Shown: positions 1 through 6,204, counted from the first letter of the stretch. The stretch is 12,169 bases of DNA from CAIXMG01 sp964550225 (GCA_964550225.1 CAZJXT010000011.1:1-12169); one strand, 5' to 3'. Notes: generated from the sequence alone by a model not told the origin. Translations and numbers: made by a program.

Positions 1-169
1 GTCTATACCTGTATCAATTTTCAATTTTTTAGGATTTATGTGTCTACTCTTGTTTGCTGTAATTTTCATTGGGAGTTGCTATACAAAAAATATGTATGCT
101 TTTGGTATAGCAGAATTGTTTGGATTTGTAAGTCTTGGATTTTTCTTTCATTCTAAGAAGAAAATTTAG
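1..169 (+). CDS. C-terminal end of a membrane protein (5' end outside window)
   Basis: An open frame enters from the left edge (first full codon at base 2) and ends at TAG 167-169, giving 55 visible residues. The peptide is strongly hydrophobic, with two stretches that could each span a membrane (around FLGFMCLLLFAVIFIG and FGIAELFGFVSLGFFF), and ends in a basic HSKKKI tail. That pattern, two helices with a positively charged cytoplasmic end, supports a real integral membrane protein, and the stop is followed at once by a good terminator. The family cannot be named because the N-terminal part is missing. It converges on obgE. Confidence 0.6.
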   Translation, partial: SIPVSIFNFLGFMCLLLFAVIFIGSCYTKNMYAFGIAELFGFVSLGFFFHSKKKI

Positions 170-174
170 TTTTT

Positions 175-202
175 AAAAAACAACCCCGTAAGGTTGTTTT
201 TT
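175..202. terminator. Bidirectional intrinsic terminator
   Basis: Inverted repeat AAAAAACAACC (175-185) / GGTTGTTTTTT (192-202) around a six-base loop. The core is CAACC/GGTTG with A/T tracts on both sides, so it gives a U tract in either direction. It lies between the + strand membrane gene and the stop codon of obgE on the - strand and probably serves both. Confidence 0.8.
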
Positions 203-1176
203 TACTTTCTCAAAAATTTTACTAACCCGTCAGACAATTCTTTTACTTGCTCATCATTGATCACAGAAACTACAAATAGTGTTTTACCTTTCGTAATTTT
301 CGCCATTGATTTTAATTTTGCTTTCAGTTCTTCGTCAGTAATGGTATCAGATTTTGAAAAGATAATAATCTCATCTTTTTCAGGTAACCCTTGTCCATAG
401 TTTTCAATTTCATTACGAATTACTTTATAGTCCGCAACTAAATCAGTGCTATCTAATGCAATTACATGTGCTAAAACTTTAGTACGTGCAATATGTTTCA
501 AGAATTTAATTCCTAGCCCTTTTCCTTCACTTGCTCCTTCAATAATTCCTGGAATGTCAGCAATGATAAATTCATAAAATGCTCCCAAATGAGGATCTAG
601 GGTCGTGAAATGATACGAGGCCACTTTTGATTTTGCATTTGTCAAAGCATTTAAAATACTTGATTTTCCTGCTGAAGGTAACCCCACGAGTCCAATATCA
701 GCAACTAATCGTAATTCAACATCAAATGTCGCATCTTCACCAATTGCACCCGGAGTCGATTCTTTGGGTGTTGTATTTCGAGATGATTTGAAATGTTGAT
801 TTCCCAATCCACCGCGCCCTCCTTTAAGAAGAAGTATTTTTTGATCAACATGATCGAGCTCAAAAACTTCTCCAGTCTCGCTATTTTTTAAAATACTTCC
901 CACAGGAAATTGTAAAACAAGATCTTCTCCTTGCCCCCCTTGGCATCCAAAGTTTGCACCAGGTTCACCATTTTGAGCTTGGAATTTTTTAGTGTGACGA
1001 TAATATTCAAGATATGCAATATCAGGTACCGCTATCGCATATACATCTCCACCAGGACCACCATTTCCACCCCCTGGACCTGATAACGGTTTTCCTTTTT
1101 CTTGTCGCCAACGAACAACCCCGTCACCACCTTTTCCGGCTTTAATATAAATTTGTACATAGTCGATAAGAGCCAT
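202..1176 (-). CDS. obgE: Obg-family GTPase (ribosome assembly)
   Basis: A 324-residue Obg/CgtA GTPase, a cytoplasmic protein that binds the large ribosomal subunit and acts in its late assembly and in stress signalling. Residues 1 to about 158 form the glycine-rich Obg fold (GKGGDG, SGPGGGNGGPGGD, KGGRGGLGNQHF). The G domain follows: G1 GLPSAGKSS at 165-173, switch I with TT at 191-192, G3 DIPG at 207-210, G4 SKSD at 274-277 and G5 near S304. G4 has Ser where most Obg proteins have Asn; TKxD-type variants are tolerated in other GTPases, so activity is likely. There is no C-terminal OCT domain, so this is a minimal form. The ATG at 1176 starts the standard Obg N-terminus. It lies 44 bp downstream of the MYG1 gene on the same strand and has its own likely promoter in that gap. 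Confidence 0.97.
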   Translation of the reverse strand: MALIDYVQIYIKAGKGGDGVVRWRQEKGKPLSGPGGGNGGPGGDVYAIAVPDIAYLEYYRHTKKFQAQNGEPGANFGCQGGQGEDLVLQFPVGSILKNSETGEVFELDHVDQKILLLKGGRGGLGNQHFKSSRNTTPKESTPGAIGEDATFDVELRLVADIGLVGLPSAGKSSILNALTNAKSKVASYHFTTLDPHLGAFYEFIIADIPGIIEGASEGKGLGIKFLKHIARTKVLAHVIALDSTDLVADYKVIRNEIENYGQGLPEKDEIIIFSKSDTITDEELKAKLKSMAKITKGKTLFVVSVINDEQVKELSDGLVKFLRK

Positions 1177-1185
1177 AAGATGCTT

Positions 1186-1214
1186 ACTTTACATCATTTT
1201 TTACAAAAAGTCTA
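1186..1214 (-). promoter_or_regulatory. Candidate promoter of obgE
   Basis: On the - strand, TAGACT (1214-1209) and TAAAGT (1191-1186) are spaced by 17 bp, resembling a sigma-70 -35/-10 pair. The -10 element ends 9 nt before the ATG, so the transcript would have almost no leader. There is no Shine-Dalgarno sequence. The match is moderate, and read-through from the MYG1 gene is also possible. Confidence 0.45.
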
Positions 1215-1220
1215 GAGTTC

Positions 1221-2129
1221 CTATGATTCCAATGCAATACGGGCCATTTTCAATGCATTTTCTTTTGAGACGGCACCAAACAAAAACCCAGACGAATGAC
1301 AAAACGTAGCGTCAGCAATACCACTTGCCTGTTGTAATGCTTCACCACTTAACCCACGCCATGGCTCTGGTGCTAATTTACGCGAATCCATAACGGTTGG
1401 GGTTACAGGAATAGCTTCTACTTTCCAATAATTGGATGCATTGTTGTAATACACTGCAAAAATTGGTTCAGGGTATTCTGCAAGTCGTTTCCAGATAGGC
1501 CGTGAGTAGTTTTTATCAAAAACAATAATTTGCTTGTCGTCTGATTTTTGATAAATAGCAGAAGCATCTTGAAATGCTTGCTCAAGAGTTTCACAGGCAT
1601 TAATTGAACGGACAAGAATTCCTCGTATAAATTCCGAAGCTTCCTCAAATTCTTTTTTAATATCATCTGGATCTCGAACAACATCGGGTGCAAATGTCTC
1701 AAAGTTTGCAACATGAATTGCAAGGCTTGTGTACCCAGTATTTTCAAAAAGTAATTTTCCAATATAATTTTGACCGTTATCAACAGCGTCAAGTTCTGAA
1801 ATGATTCCTTTATCAATAGCATTCCATACGGTTTCGTTTGAGCATAATTCCATTCCAAAATGTTTCCAAACTAATCCTGCAGCTGCATATTGAATACCGT
1901 TTTCTCGTGCGCCAGCTTTACCTCGTTGATGGTGATCATACCGATTTGTTGTTGGATTATAGATATCGCCCACATCGAAAACAATATCTGCATTTGTAAT
2001 GATTTCTGGATCGCGACTACGTTCTAGTGTCCACCCATCGCCTCGTCTTGATAAGACTTCTTTTAAAATTGCATAGGCGGTTACATCATCTGCATGGAAT
2101 CCATTTCCATGAGTTACAAGTTTTTTCAT
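1221..2129 (-). CDS. MYG1-family (UPF0160) DHH-like 3'-5' exonuclease
   Basis: A 302-residue protein of the MYG1 family. Eukaryotic MYG1 is a 3'-5' RNA exonuclease of the DHH phosphoesterase type; the bacterial members are little studied. The family metal-binding signatures are clear: THGNGFHADD (H12, D14, D15), FDVGDIYNP (D52), RYDHHQRG (D65, H66, H67) and ELDAVDNG (D114, D117). The length matches the family. A TTG at 2150 would add seven residues, but the ATG at 2129 begins the conserved MKKLVTHG and sits 9 nt behind an extended -10 element, so I chose it. It is divergent from the P-loop kinase gene, with obgE next downstream. It probably degrades or processes RNA in the cytoplasm; the exact substrate is unknown. 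Confidence 0.92.
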   Translation of the reverse strand: MKKLVTHGNGFHADDVTAYAILKEVLSRRGDGWTLERSRDPEIITNADIVFDVGDIYNPTTNRYDHHQRGKAGARENGIQYAAAGLVWKHFGMELCSNETVWNAIDKGIISELDAVDNGQNYIGKLLFENTGYTSLAIHVANFETFAPDVVRDPDDIKKEFEEASEFIRGILVRSINACETLEQAFQDASAIYQKSDDKQIIVFDKNYSRPIWKRLAEYPEPIFAVYYNNASNYWKVEAIPVTPTVMDSRKLAPEPWRGLSGEALQQASGIADATFCHSSGFLFGAVSKENALKMARIALES

Positions 2130-2138
2130 ATACGCATT

Positions 2139-2147
2139 ATGGTAGCA
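2139..2147 (-). promoter_or_regulatory. Extended -10 promoter of the MYG1 gene
   Basis: On the - strand, TGCTACCAT (2147-2139) is an extended -10 element ending 9 nt before the ATG at 2129, so the mRNA would be nearly leaderless. No good -35 is visible. The yqeY promoter has the closely matching TGATACCAT. Confidence 0.5.
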
Positions 2148-2169
2148 CAAGAATAATAAGAATAATAAT

Positions 2170-2199
2170 TTGACATATTATTAATAATATGTTTATATT
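2170..2199 (+). promoter_or_regulatory. Sigma-70 promoter of the P-loop kinase gene
   Basis: A perfect -35 TTGACA (2170-2175) and a near-consensus -10 TATATT (2194-2199) are 18 bp apart. It is the best -35/-10 pair in the window. Transcription would begin near 2206, giving a leader of about 9 nt without a Shine-Dalgarno. The spacer is itself a palindrome (separate entry). Confidence 0.7.
2173..2192. repeat. Perfect 20-bp palindrome in promoter spacer (candidate operator)
   Basis: The half-site ACATATTATT (2173-2182) is followed directly by its exact reverse complement (2183-2192). It overlaps the last three bases of the -35 and fills the spacer up to one base before the -10. A dimeric repressor bound here would block RNA polymerase. 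All but two of the bases are A or T, so chance is not excluded. Confidence 0.45.
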
Positions 2200-2214
2200 A
2201 AAAATAAAAACCGT

Positions 2215-2709
2215 ATGGAAAAAACAGTAATCATATTGCGAGCACTTCCCGGATCAGGAAAGTCGTTTCTTGCTGGACTTATTACAAGACATCACCCTTC
2301 TTCATCAATAATAAATATCGACAGATATTTTTATAATGAAAAGGGTGAGTATGTTTATGACCCAAAGGATACAGAGACAATCCATAAAAACCTTGTGCTC
2401 GCTCAGACAAAATTCGATCACGCAATGGAAATGAACATAGAACTTATTGTTATAGATTGTGTGAATGAGACAAAAAAGCACGTTGATGGGTGGAGATCTG
2501 TGGCTGAGAAAAATGGGTATCATGTGGTGATTGCAGAAATTCCACATATAGACCCTTCTATACTTGCAGCACGAAACACAAAGAATGTTCCCGAGGAGCG
2601 TATTCGTAAAAAAATGATTCGCTGGGAATATCTTGGTTATGATTTACCTATACAGAGATGCATAAGAAAGATTAAAAGATTTTTTATTAATCCAAATTCG
2701 TCTTGGTAA
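2215..2709 (+). CDS. P-loop ATPase/kinase, N4BP2-like family
   Basis: A 164-residue single-domain P-loop protein. Walker A is ALPGSGKS at 10-17, in the 'LRxLPGSGKS' context usual for NEDD4-binding-protein-2-like proteins and related polynucleotide-kinase-type enzymes. Other family features are INIDRYF with D36, the YVYDP segment at 47-50 followed by a His (IHKN), the strand ending VIDCVNE (D81, N84), and ARNTKNVP (R120) with the downstream helix RIRKKMIRWE. It should bind ATP and phosphorylate a small molecule or a nucleic-acid end; the substrate cannot be read from sequence. The ATG at 2215 lies behind a strong promoter with no Shine-Dalgarno. It is a single-gene transcript ending in a terminator at about 2711. 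A zeta-toxin or phosphotransferase role is possible but less likely. Confidence 0.85.
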   Translation: MEKTVIILRALPGSGKSFLAGLITRHHPSSSIINIDRYFYNEKGEYVYDPKDTETIHKNLVLAQTKFDHAMEMNIELIVIDCVNETKKHVDGWRSVAEKNGYHVVIAEIPHIDPSILAARNTKNVPEERIRKKMIRWEYLGYDLPIQRCIRKIKRFFINPNSSW

Positions 2710-2710
2710 A

Positions 2711-2747
2711 AAACAAAACCCCTTTGTCATATGATGAAGGGTTTTTT
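2711..2747. terminator. Bidirectional intrinsic terminator
   Basis: An 11-bp hairpin with CCCTT/AAGGG arms (2720-2724 / 2737-2741), two G-T wobbles and an inner TCAT/ATGA, closed by A and T tracts. It lies just after the P-loop kinase stop and overlaps the stop codon of the convergent phosphatase-like gene, so it can end both transcripts. Confidence 0.7.
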
Positions 2748-3339
2748 AAATCATATCTTTCGTAATATTAAATTCGTGAATCGTACCGTTTTTTATGCGC
2801 AATGCACGCACCAGATTTGGTGCATATTTTTGAAACAAGTTATGATAAGCAGATTTAATTGATTCAACACTCCCCACAACAATGATAGTTTCGTGTTCGT
2901 GTTTTACAATCATATCATGCAAAAAATCCTTTACTCGCGCATGTACATCTGCTGCACATTCACCTCCCCATGGACGATAATCAAAAGTATCATCATTTAC
3001 GGCTCGTTGAAAATCAATTCCTGTAATTTTCTTAATTTCATCAAATGACTTATGATCAAATTCTCCCCCAAAAGATGCATTAATGCGTGCATCTATTGTG
3101 TAAGGAGTAGCAGGATATTTTTTCTGAAGAATATCAGCGCTTTGTCGTGTGCGAATGTGGTCACTACAATAAAACACATCAATCGTATCGGGTAATTTTG
3201 TAAGAATTTTTTCAATTTGTGCTATACCTTCATCAGTTAATGGCAGGTCGCGCTTTTCTGGGATTGACGACACTAATCCTCGCTCACTGAGAGCTTGATT
3301 GTGTTCACTTTCCCCGTGACGGATAAAATATAATTTCAT
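2746..3339 (-). CDS. Histidine phosphatase superfamily protein lacking the second catalytic His
   Basis: A 197-residue member of the phosphoglycerate-mutase-like (histidine phosphatase) superfamily. It has the RHGES motif at 7-11 (H8 is the phospho-accepting His), the CSDHIRTRQSA segment with R63/R65, GEF with E93, and GGECAADVHARVKDFL at 125-140, matching the usual GGES-x-x-D-V-x-x-R block. The second catalytic His normally sits in a VVSHGG-type motif after the last core strand. Here the strand reads TIIVVGSVESIK, with Ser157 in that place. The protein may be an inactive or changed phosphatase, or a binding protein. The ATG at 3339 begins the standard N-terminus. It is divergent from the HIT gene across 14 bp with overlapping promoters, and its natural substrate is unknown. 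Confidence 0.9.
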   Translation of the reverse strand: MKLYFIRHGESEHNQALSERGLVSSIPEKRDLPLTDEGIAQIEKILTKLPDTIDVFYCSDHIRTRQSADILQKKYPATPYTIDARINASFGGEFDHKSFDEIKKITGIDFQRAVNDDTFDYRPWGGECAADVHARVKDFLHDMIVKHEHETIIVVGSVESIKSAYHNLFQKYAPNLVRALRIKNGTIHEFNITKDMI

Positions 3340-3347
3340 GATACAAT
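3339..3347 (+). promoter_or_regulatory. Extended -10 promoter of the HIT gene
   Basis: TGATACAAT (TG 3339-3340, TACAAT 3342-3347) is a strong extended -10 element ending 6 nt before the ATG at 3354, so the mRNA should be leaderless. Its first T is also the last base of the complement of the divergent gene's start codon. Any -35 contact lies within the phosphatase-like coding region. Confidence 0.6.
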
Positions 3348-3354
3348 CCTAGCA
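3346..3354 (-). promoter_or_regulatory. Extended -10 promoter of the phosphatase-like gene
   Basis: On the - strand, TGCTAGGAT (3354-3346) is an extended -10-like element ending 6 nt before the ATG at 3339. It shares bases 3346-3347 with the opposing HIT promoter, and its T pairs with the A of the HIT start codon. The hexamer TAGGAT is a weaker match than the opposing TACAAT. Confidence 0.5.
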
Positions 3355-3755
3355 TGAAAACCATATTCGAAAAAATTATCGATCGAGAAATTCCAGCGGA
3401 CATTGTCTATGAGGATGATATATGTATTGCATTTTTGGATATTGCACCCGTAAAAAAAGGGCACGTACTCCTTGTTTCTAAAAGCCCCTATCCTTGGATT
3501 CAAGAGGTTCCTAATGATGAATTATTTCATATGATGACCATAGTCAAGAGAATCATTTATGCTATGAAATCAAAACTTGCCGCAGATTATGTAAAAGTAA
3601 GCATTGTAGGAACGGAGGTTCCTCATTTCCATATTCACCTCATCCCCTATCTTTTTTCAGATAAAATCCTTAATTCTCATACTCGAAAAAATGAATCCTA
3701 TGAGCCTGGTGAATCAGTGGATTATGTACAAAAGATTAAAACAGGTTTACTATAG
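3354..3755 (+). CDS. HIT-family nucleotide hydrolase/transferase
   Basis: A 133-residue histidine-triad protein. The triad HFHIHLI is at 91-97 (H91, H93, H95; H95 is the expected nucleophile), and the N-terminal part IFEKIIDREIPADIVYEDD...AFLDIAPVKKGHVLLV is typical of the Hint/HinT branch. These cytoplasmic enzymes hydrolyse AMP-linked or other nucleotide phosphoramidate substrates. The length is close to that of ordinary HIT proteins. The C-terminal segment after residue 100 is less conserved and hydrophilic. The ATG at 3354 is 6 nt behind an extended -10 element. The next gene starts 5 bp after its stop, so the two are probably co-transcribed. Confidence 0.93.
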   Translation: MKTIFEKIIDREIPADIVYEDDICIAFLDIAPVKKGHVLLVSKSPYPWIQEVPNDELFHMMTIVKRIIYAMKSKLAADYVKVSIVGTEVPHFHIHLIPYLFSDKILNSHTRKNESYEPGESVDYVQKIKTGLL

Positions 3756-3760
3756 AATAT

Positions 3761-4243
3761 ATGGAATATCCGAAATATAATTTTAATCATAGTCTAAAAT
3801 CAAATGAGTATCTCCTGAACCAGTCTCTTGAAAAGATGATAAAAAATGCAGATAGCATTAGTAAAGAGATTTCGTCTGACGAAATCATGGCGGACGTTTT
3901 TAGAAAAAGATCTGAAGTTTTTGAAAAAATAATTGAGCAAGAAAATTTTGATATAGACGCCAAGCTGATTCTTAATAAAATCCTTGAAAAAAATAAAGCT
4001 ATGATCATTACCTATCAAGAACTTAAAAAAGTTTCTCTATTCAAAAAAACATCAGATGGTGAAACTATTAGTACCTATCGACCAGGAAAAGAGTTAGAAT
4101 TCCTCTCGCTCTGTCAGGAAATAAAGGAATCCATTGATGATGCGTCTGAATATATGGATATTTTAAAAATTCGTTATCCAAAAGTATATAATTTACTTTT
4201 AGACTATCTCGATGTGACAGTGTTCGAAAATAGAACTAATTAA
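3761..4243 (+). CDS. Unknown helical cytoplasmic protein
   Basis: A 160-residue protein I do not recognise. It is rich in Lys, Glu, Ile and Leu and looks almost wholly alpha-helical, with no signal peptide, membrane segment, cysteine motif or catalytic motif. One Cys (in LSLCQEI) and a short polar loop (KKTSDGETISTYRPGKE) break the helices at mid-length; the second half (LEFLSLCQEIKESIDDASEYMDILKIRYPKVYNLLLDYLDV) has regular heptad-like hydrophobic spacing, which suggests helical packing or oligomerisation. It starts 5 bp after the HIT gene stop and ends in a perfect terminator palindrome, so the two genes form one transcription unit. A role with the HIT protein is possible but only suggested by position. 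No Shine-Dalgarno precedes the ATG, so translation may be coupled. Confidence 0.75.
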   Translation: MEYPKYNFNHSLKSNEYLLNQSLEKMIKNADSISKEISSDEIMADVFRKRSEVFEKIIEQENFDIDAKLILNKILEKNKAMIITYQELKKVSLFKKTSDGETISTYRPGKELEFLSLCQEIKESIDDASEYMDILKIRYPKVYNLLLDYLDVTVFENRTN

Positions 4244-4275
4244 AAACACACTAAATATTTAGTGTGTTTTTAATT
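4238..4275. terminator. Bidirectional terminator, perfect 38-bp palindrome
   Basis: Bases 4238-4256 and 4257-4275 are exact reverse complements (core ACACACTAAAT/ATTTAGTGTGT), with A and T tracts at the ends. It includes the TAA stop at 4241-4243 of the unknown gene and faces the convergent holin-like gene, so it can end transcripts from both sides. Confidence 0.85.
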
Positions 4276-4277
4276 TT

Positions 4278-4301
4278 TTATTAATCAAGTTATTAATCAA
4301 G
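4278..4301. repeat. 12-bp tandem duplication across the holin-like gene stop
   Basis: TTATTAATCAAG occurs twice in direct succession (4278-4289, 4290-4301). On the - strand each copy reads CTTGATTAATAA, so the gene's stop is in the first copy read and an in-frame TAA TAA follows again 12 bases later. It looks like a recent slip duplication. Confidence 0.85.
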
Positions 4302-4637
4302 AAACATATGCGCAAACCACATAACAATAGAAACCAGAATTGATCCGAGGATTGCCGCGAGAAGATTCGCTACATCAAACCCTACTACAAAATATTCTAC
4401 TGCCCAGAATAATAATGCATTAAGGATAATTCCAAATACCCCGAGCGTGATAATGTTAATAGGAATAGTCAGAATTGTAAGAACCGGCTTAATAAACAAG
4501 TTAATGAAACCAAGAACGAGTCCAGCAATCAGGGCAACAGTCCATCCGGTTACGGTAATTCCGGGGATAATATATGCTGCGAGAAATACTGATGCAGATA
4601 AGAGTAACCATTTGATAATAATACGAATAATAAACAT
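4293..4637 (-). CDS. Small holin-like membrane protein (Phage_holin_4_2 type)
   Basis: A 114-residue integral membrane protein with about four predicted transmembrane helices (roughly 8-25, 31-47, 52-78, 88-111). The pattern of Pro and Gly in the loops (IIPGITV, GLVLGFINLFIKPVL, IPINIITLGVFGIILNALLFW) is that of the 'phage holin family protein' group PF04020, which is common in bacterial chromosomes and mostly not phage-derived. The function is unknown; a lytic role should not be assumed. It starts 15 bp after the yqeY stop on the same strand, so the two are likely one operon. There is no Shine-Dalgarno. Its end carries a 12-bp tandem duplication. No phage genes are nearby. Confidence 0.85.
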   Translation of the reverse strand: MFIIRIIIKWLLLSASVFLAAYIIPGITVTGWTVALIAGLVLGFINLFIKPVLTILTIPINIITLGVFGIILNALLFWAVEYFVVGFDVANLLAAILGSILVSIVMWFAHMFLD

Positions 4638-4652
4638 ATGTTTTTTAAAAAA

Positions 4653-5105
4653 CTATGCGAGTAATGATTCGACAACACTTTTTACATCATCTCCATTTGC
4701 CTTCCCTTTCAAATCTTTCATGAGAGCCCCAACCACCATACCTATCTTTGATTTATCAGCACCCATCTCTGCAATTTTTGATTCAGCGAGAGGTTTAATT
4801 TCATCTAGAGACATCATTGTTGGAAGAAATTCTTCAAGAACAGCAAGTTCTGCTTTTTCATCTGCTGCCAAGTCTTCACGACCCCCTTCGGTGTATTGAG
4901 CGATAGAGTCTTTACGACGTTTTGCTTCTCGGGTTACCAATACAATAACTTCTTCATCAGAAAGTTCTCCTTGTGGTCCACGTCCGAGATTTACTGCTTC
5001 GTTCATAAAAGCTGTTGAGAGTCCTCGAAGGGTTGCCAATCGAGCCATATCTTTATTTTTCATAGCATCCTTGATGCCGTCTTTGATCGTTGTTTGTAGT
5101 GACAT
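4653..5105 (-). CDS. yqeY: GatB/YqeY domain protein
   Basis: A 150-residue YqeY protein. The domain resembles the C-terminal tRNA-binding tail of GatB, the amidotransferase subunit that makes Gln-tRNA or Asn-tRNA; stand-alone YqeY is thought to bind tRNA or assist amidation, but its exact job is unproven. Typical features are the start SLQTTIKDGIKDAMKNKD..RLATLRGL, the REAKRRKDSIAQYTEGGREDLAADEKAELAVLEEFLP block (about 59-95) and GMVVGALMKDLKGKANGDDVKSVVESLL at the end (the VVGALMK..GKA.G signature). I start at ATG 5105; a longer frame upstream would overlap the divergent rmuC start and adds no conserved residues. The promoter lies in the 25-bp gap to rmuC, and the holin-like gene follows. 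Confidence 0.95.
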   Translation of the reverse strand: MSLQTTIKDGIKDAMKNKDMARLATLRGLSTAFMNEAVNLGRGPQGELSDEEVIVLVTREAKRRKDSIAQYTEGGREDLAADEKAELAVLEEFLPTMMSLDEIKPLAESKIAEMGADKSKIGMVVGALMKDLKGKANGDDVKSVVESLLA

Positions 5106-5113
5106 ATGCCTGT

Positions 5114-5122
5114 ATGGTATCA
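5114..5122 (-). promoter_or_regulatory. Extended -10 promoter of yqeY
   Basis: On the - strand, TGATACCAT (5122-5114) is an extended -10 element ending 8 nt before the ATG at 5105, so the mRNA is probably leaderless. It occupies almost the same bases as the opposing rmuC element. Confidence 0.55.
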
Positions 5123-5123
5123 T
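5115..5123 (+). promoter_or_regulatory. Extended -10 promoter of rmuC
   Basis: TGGTATCAT (TG 5115-5116, TATCAT 5118-5123) ends 7 nt before the ATG at 5131. A weak -35-like TTGTAG lies at 5094-5099 with an 18-bp spacer, inside yqeY. Leaderless transcription is likely. Confidence 0.55.
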
Positions 5124-5130
5124 AATCCGT

Positions 5131-6201
5131 ATGGAACTTGCAATCATTATTCTCTTGGTGCTCATTTTGATATTCATTGCCTATTTGGCATTTTTTAAGC
5201 AGACTGAAATTCCTGAAATTAAACAGGATGACACAGGATTAAAACTCATCCTACAGCAATTAAACGAAGTGACGCGAACCATGGATCATAAAATGAATCG
5301 TTCATCTGATTTGGTTCAGAAATCACTCGAAACACAATTTTCGGAATCTCAAAAATTAATTCGTGAGATTACACGAGAGCTTACAGAGGTAAAAGAAACA
5401 GGTAAACAAGTAATGTCATTTGCTGACCAGCTCCAAAATCTACAAGACATTTTGAAAAATCCTAAACAACGTGGAATTTTAGGTGAGTATTATCTAGAAA
5501 CGTTGTTGACGAATACCCTTCCGCCTGGATCCTATGAAATGCAATACAAACTTGGAAAAAGTGACGATGGCGATGATTTGATTCCTGACGCGGTGGTGTT
5601 TGTAAAAAATACTATTATTCCGATCGATTCGAAATTCTCGCTTGAAAATTATAATAAGTTAGTAGAAGAACGAGATCCTGCTCAAAAAGAAAAATATGAA
5701 AAATTATTTGTAAATGATTTGAAAAATCGTATTGCAGAAACTTCAAAATATATTCAGCCAGGTTTAGGAACCCTCGATTTTGCGTTTATGTTTATTCCTC
5801 ATGAGGCGATCTATTATGATTTACTCACGAATAAAGTAGGAGCGCTTCGTGAAGAAACAGAAAATTTGATTCAACGTGCTGCTTCTAAATATAAAGTCAT
5901 CATTGTGTCTCCTACCTCTTTCTTGGCATATTTACAGACTGTGCTTCAAGGATTGAAAGCGATGCAGATTGAGGAAACAGCAAAAGATATTATCAAGCGT
6001 GTAGATGAACTTGGAAAACATTTGAAATCATATGAAGAGTATCATGGAAAACTTGGCAATGCTCTTGGGACAACAATCAATCATTTCAACGCTTCTAATA
6101 AAGAACTTCGTAAGATTGATAAAGATGTGATGCGTATTACTGGAACAACGATAGAAATTGAAACTTTGGAATTACCAAAACCTGAACGAGATGAAGACTA
6201 G
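5131..6201 (+). CDS. rmuC: RmuC-family DNA recombination protein
   Basis: A 356-residue RmuC protein, a family linked to limiting DNA inversions and to DNA repair, with a predicted PD-(D/E)xK nuclease-like core. Residues 3-22 form one membrane-spanning helix that should anchor it to the membrane. Residues of about 35-110 are a helical, coiled-coil-like region. The core follows: RGILGEYYLETLL (114-126), IPDAVVFVKN with D153, then IPIDSKF with D166 and K168, which fits the nuclease motif, and the conserved LDFAFMFIPHEAIYY and VIIVSPTSFLAYLQTV blocks. It is shorter than the E. coli protein (475 residues), mostly in the coiled coil. The start at 5131 matches the hydrophobic N-terminus; an upstream in-frame start would run into yqeY. 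It ends in a strong terminator. Confidence 0.95.
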   Translation: MELAIIILLVLILIFIAYLAFFKQTEIPEIKQDDTGLKLILQQLNEVTRTMDHKMNRSSDLVQKSLETQFSESQKLIREITRELTEVKETGKQVMSFADQLQNLQDILKNPKQRGILGEYYLETLLTNTLPPGSYEMQYKLGKSDDGDDLIPDAVVFVKNTIIPIDSKFSLENYNKLVEERDPAQKEKYEKLFVNDLKNRIAETSKYIQPGLGTLDFAFMFIPHEAIYYDLLTNKVGALREETENLIQRAASKYKVIIVSPTSFLAYLQTVLQGLKAMQIEETAKDIIKRVDELGKHLKSYEEYHGKLGNALGTTINHFNASNKELRKIDKDVMRITGTTIEIETLELPKPERDED

Positions 6202-6204
6202 AAG

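Noticed and set aside
1418..1858. Open frame of 146 codons on the - strand
   Set aside because: It overlaps the MYG1 gene in another frame; MYG1 has all family motifs and the alternative product looks random.
4293..4637. Prophage remnant suggested by the holin-like protein
   Set aside because: This family is widespread in non-phage settings and no other phage gene is in the window.
5071..5177. Longer N-termini for both yqeY (to 5177) and rmuC (from 5071)
   Set aside because: The extensions would overlap each other on opposite strands and add residues absent from the families; the inner ATGs have well-placed extended -10 elements.
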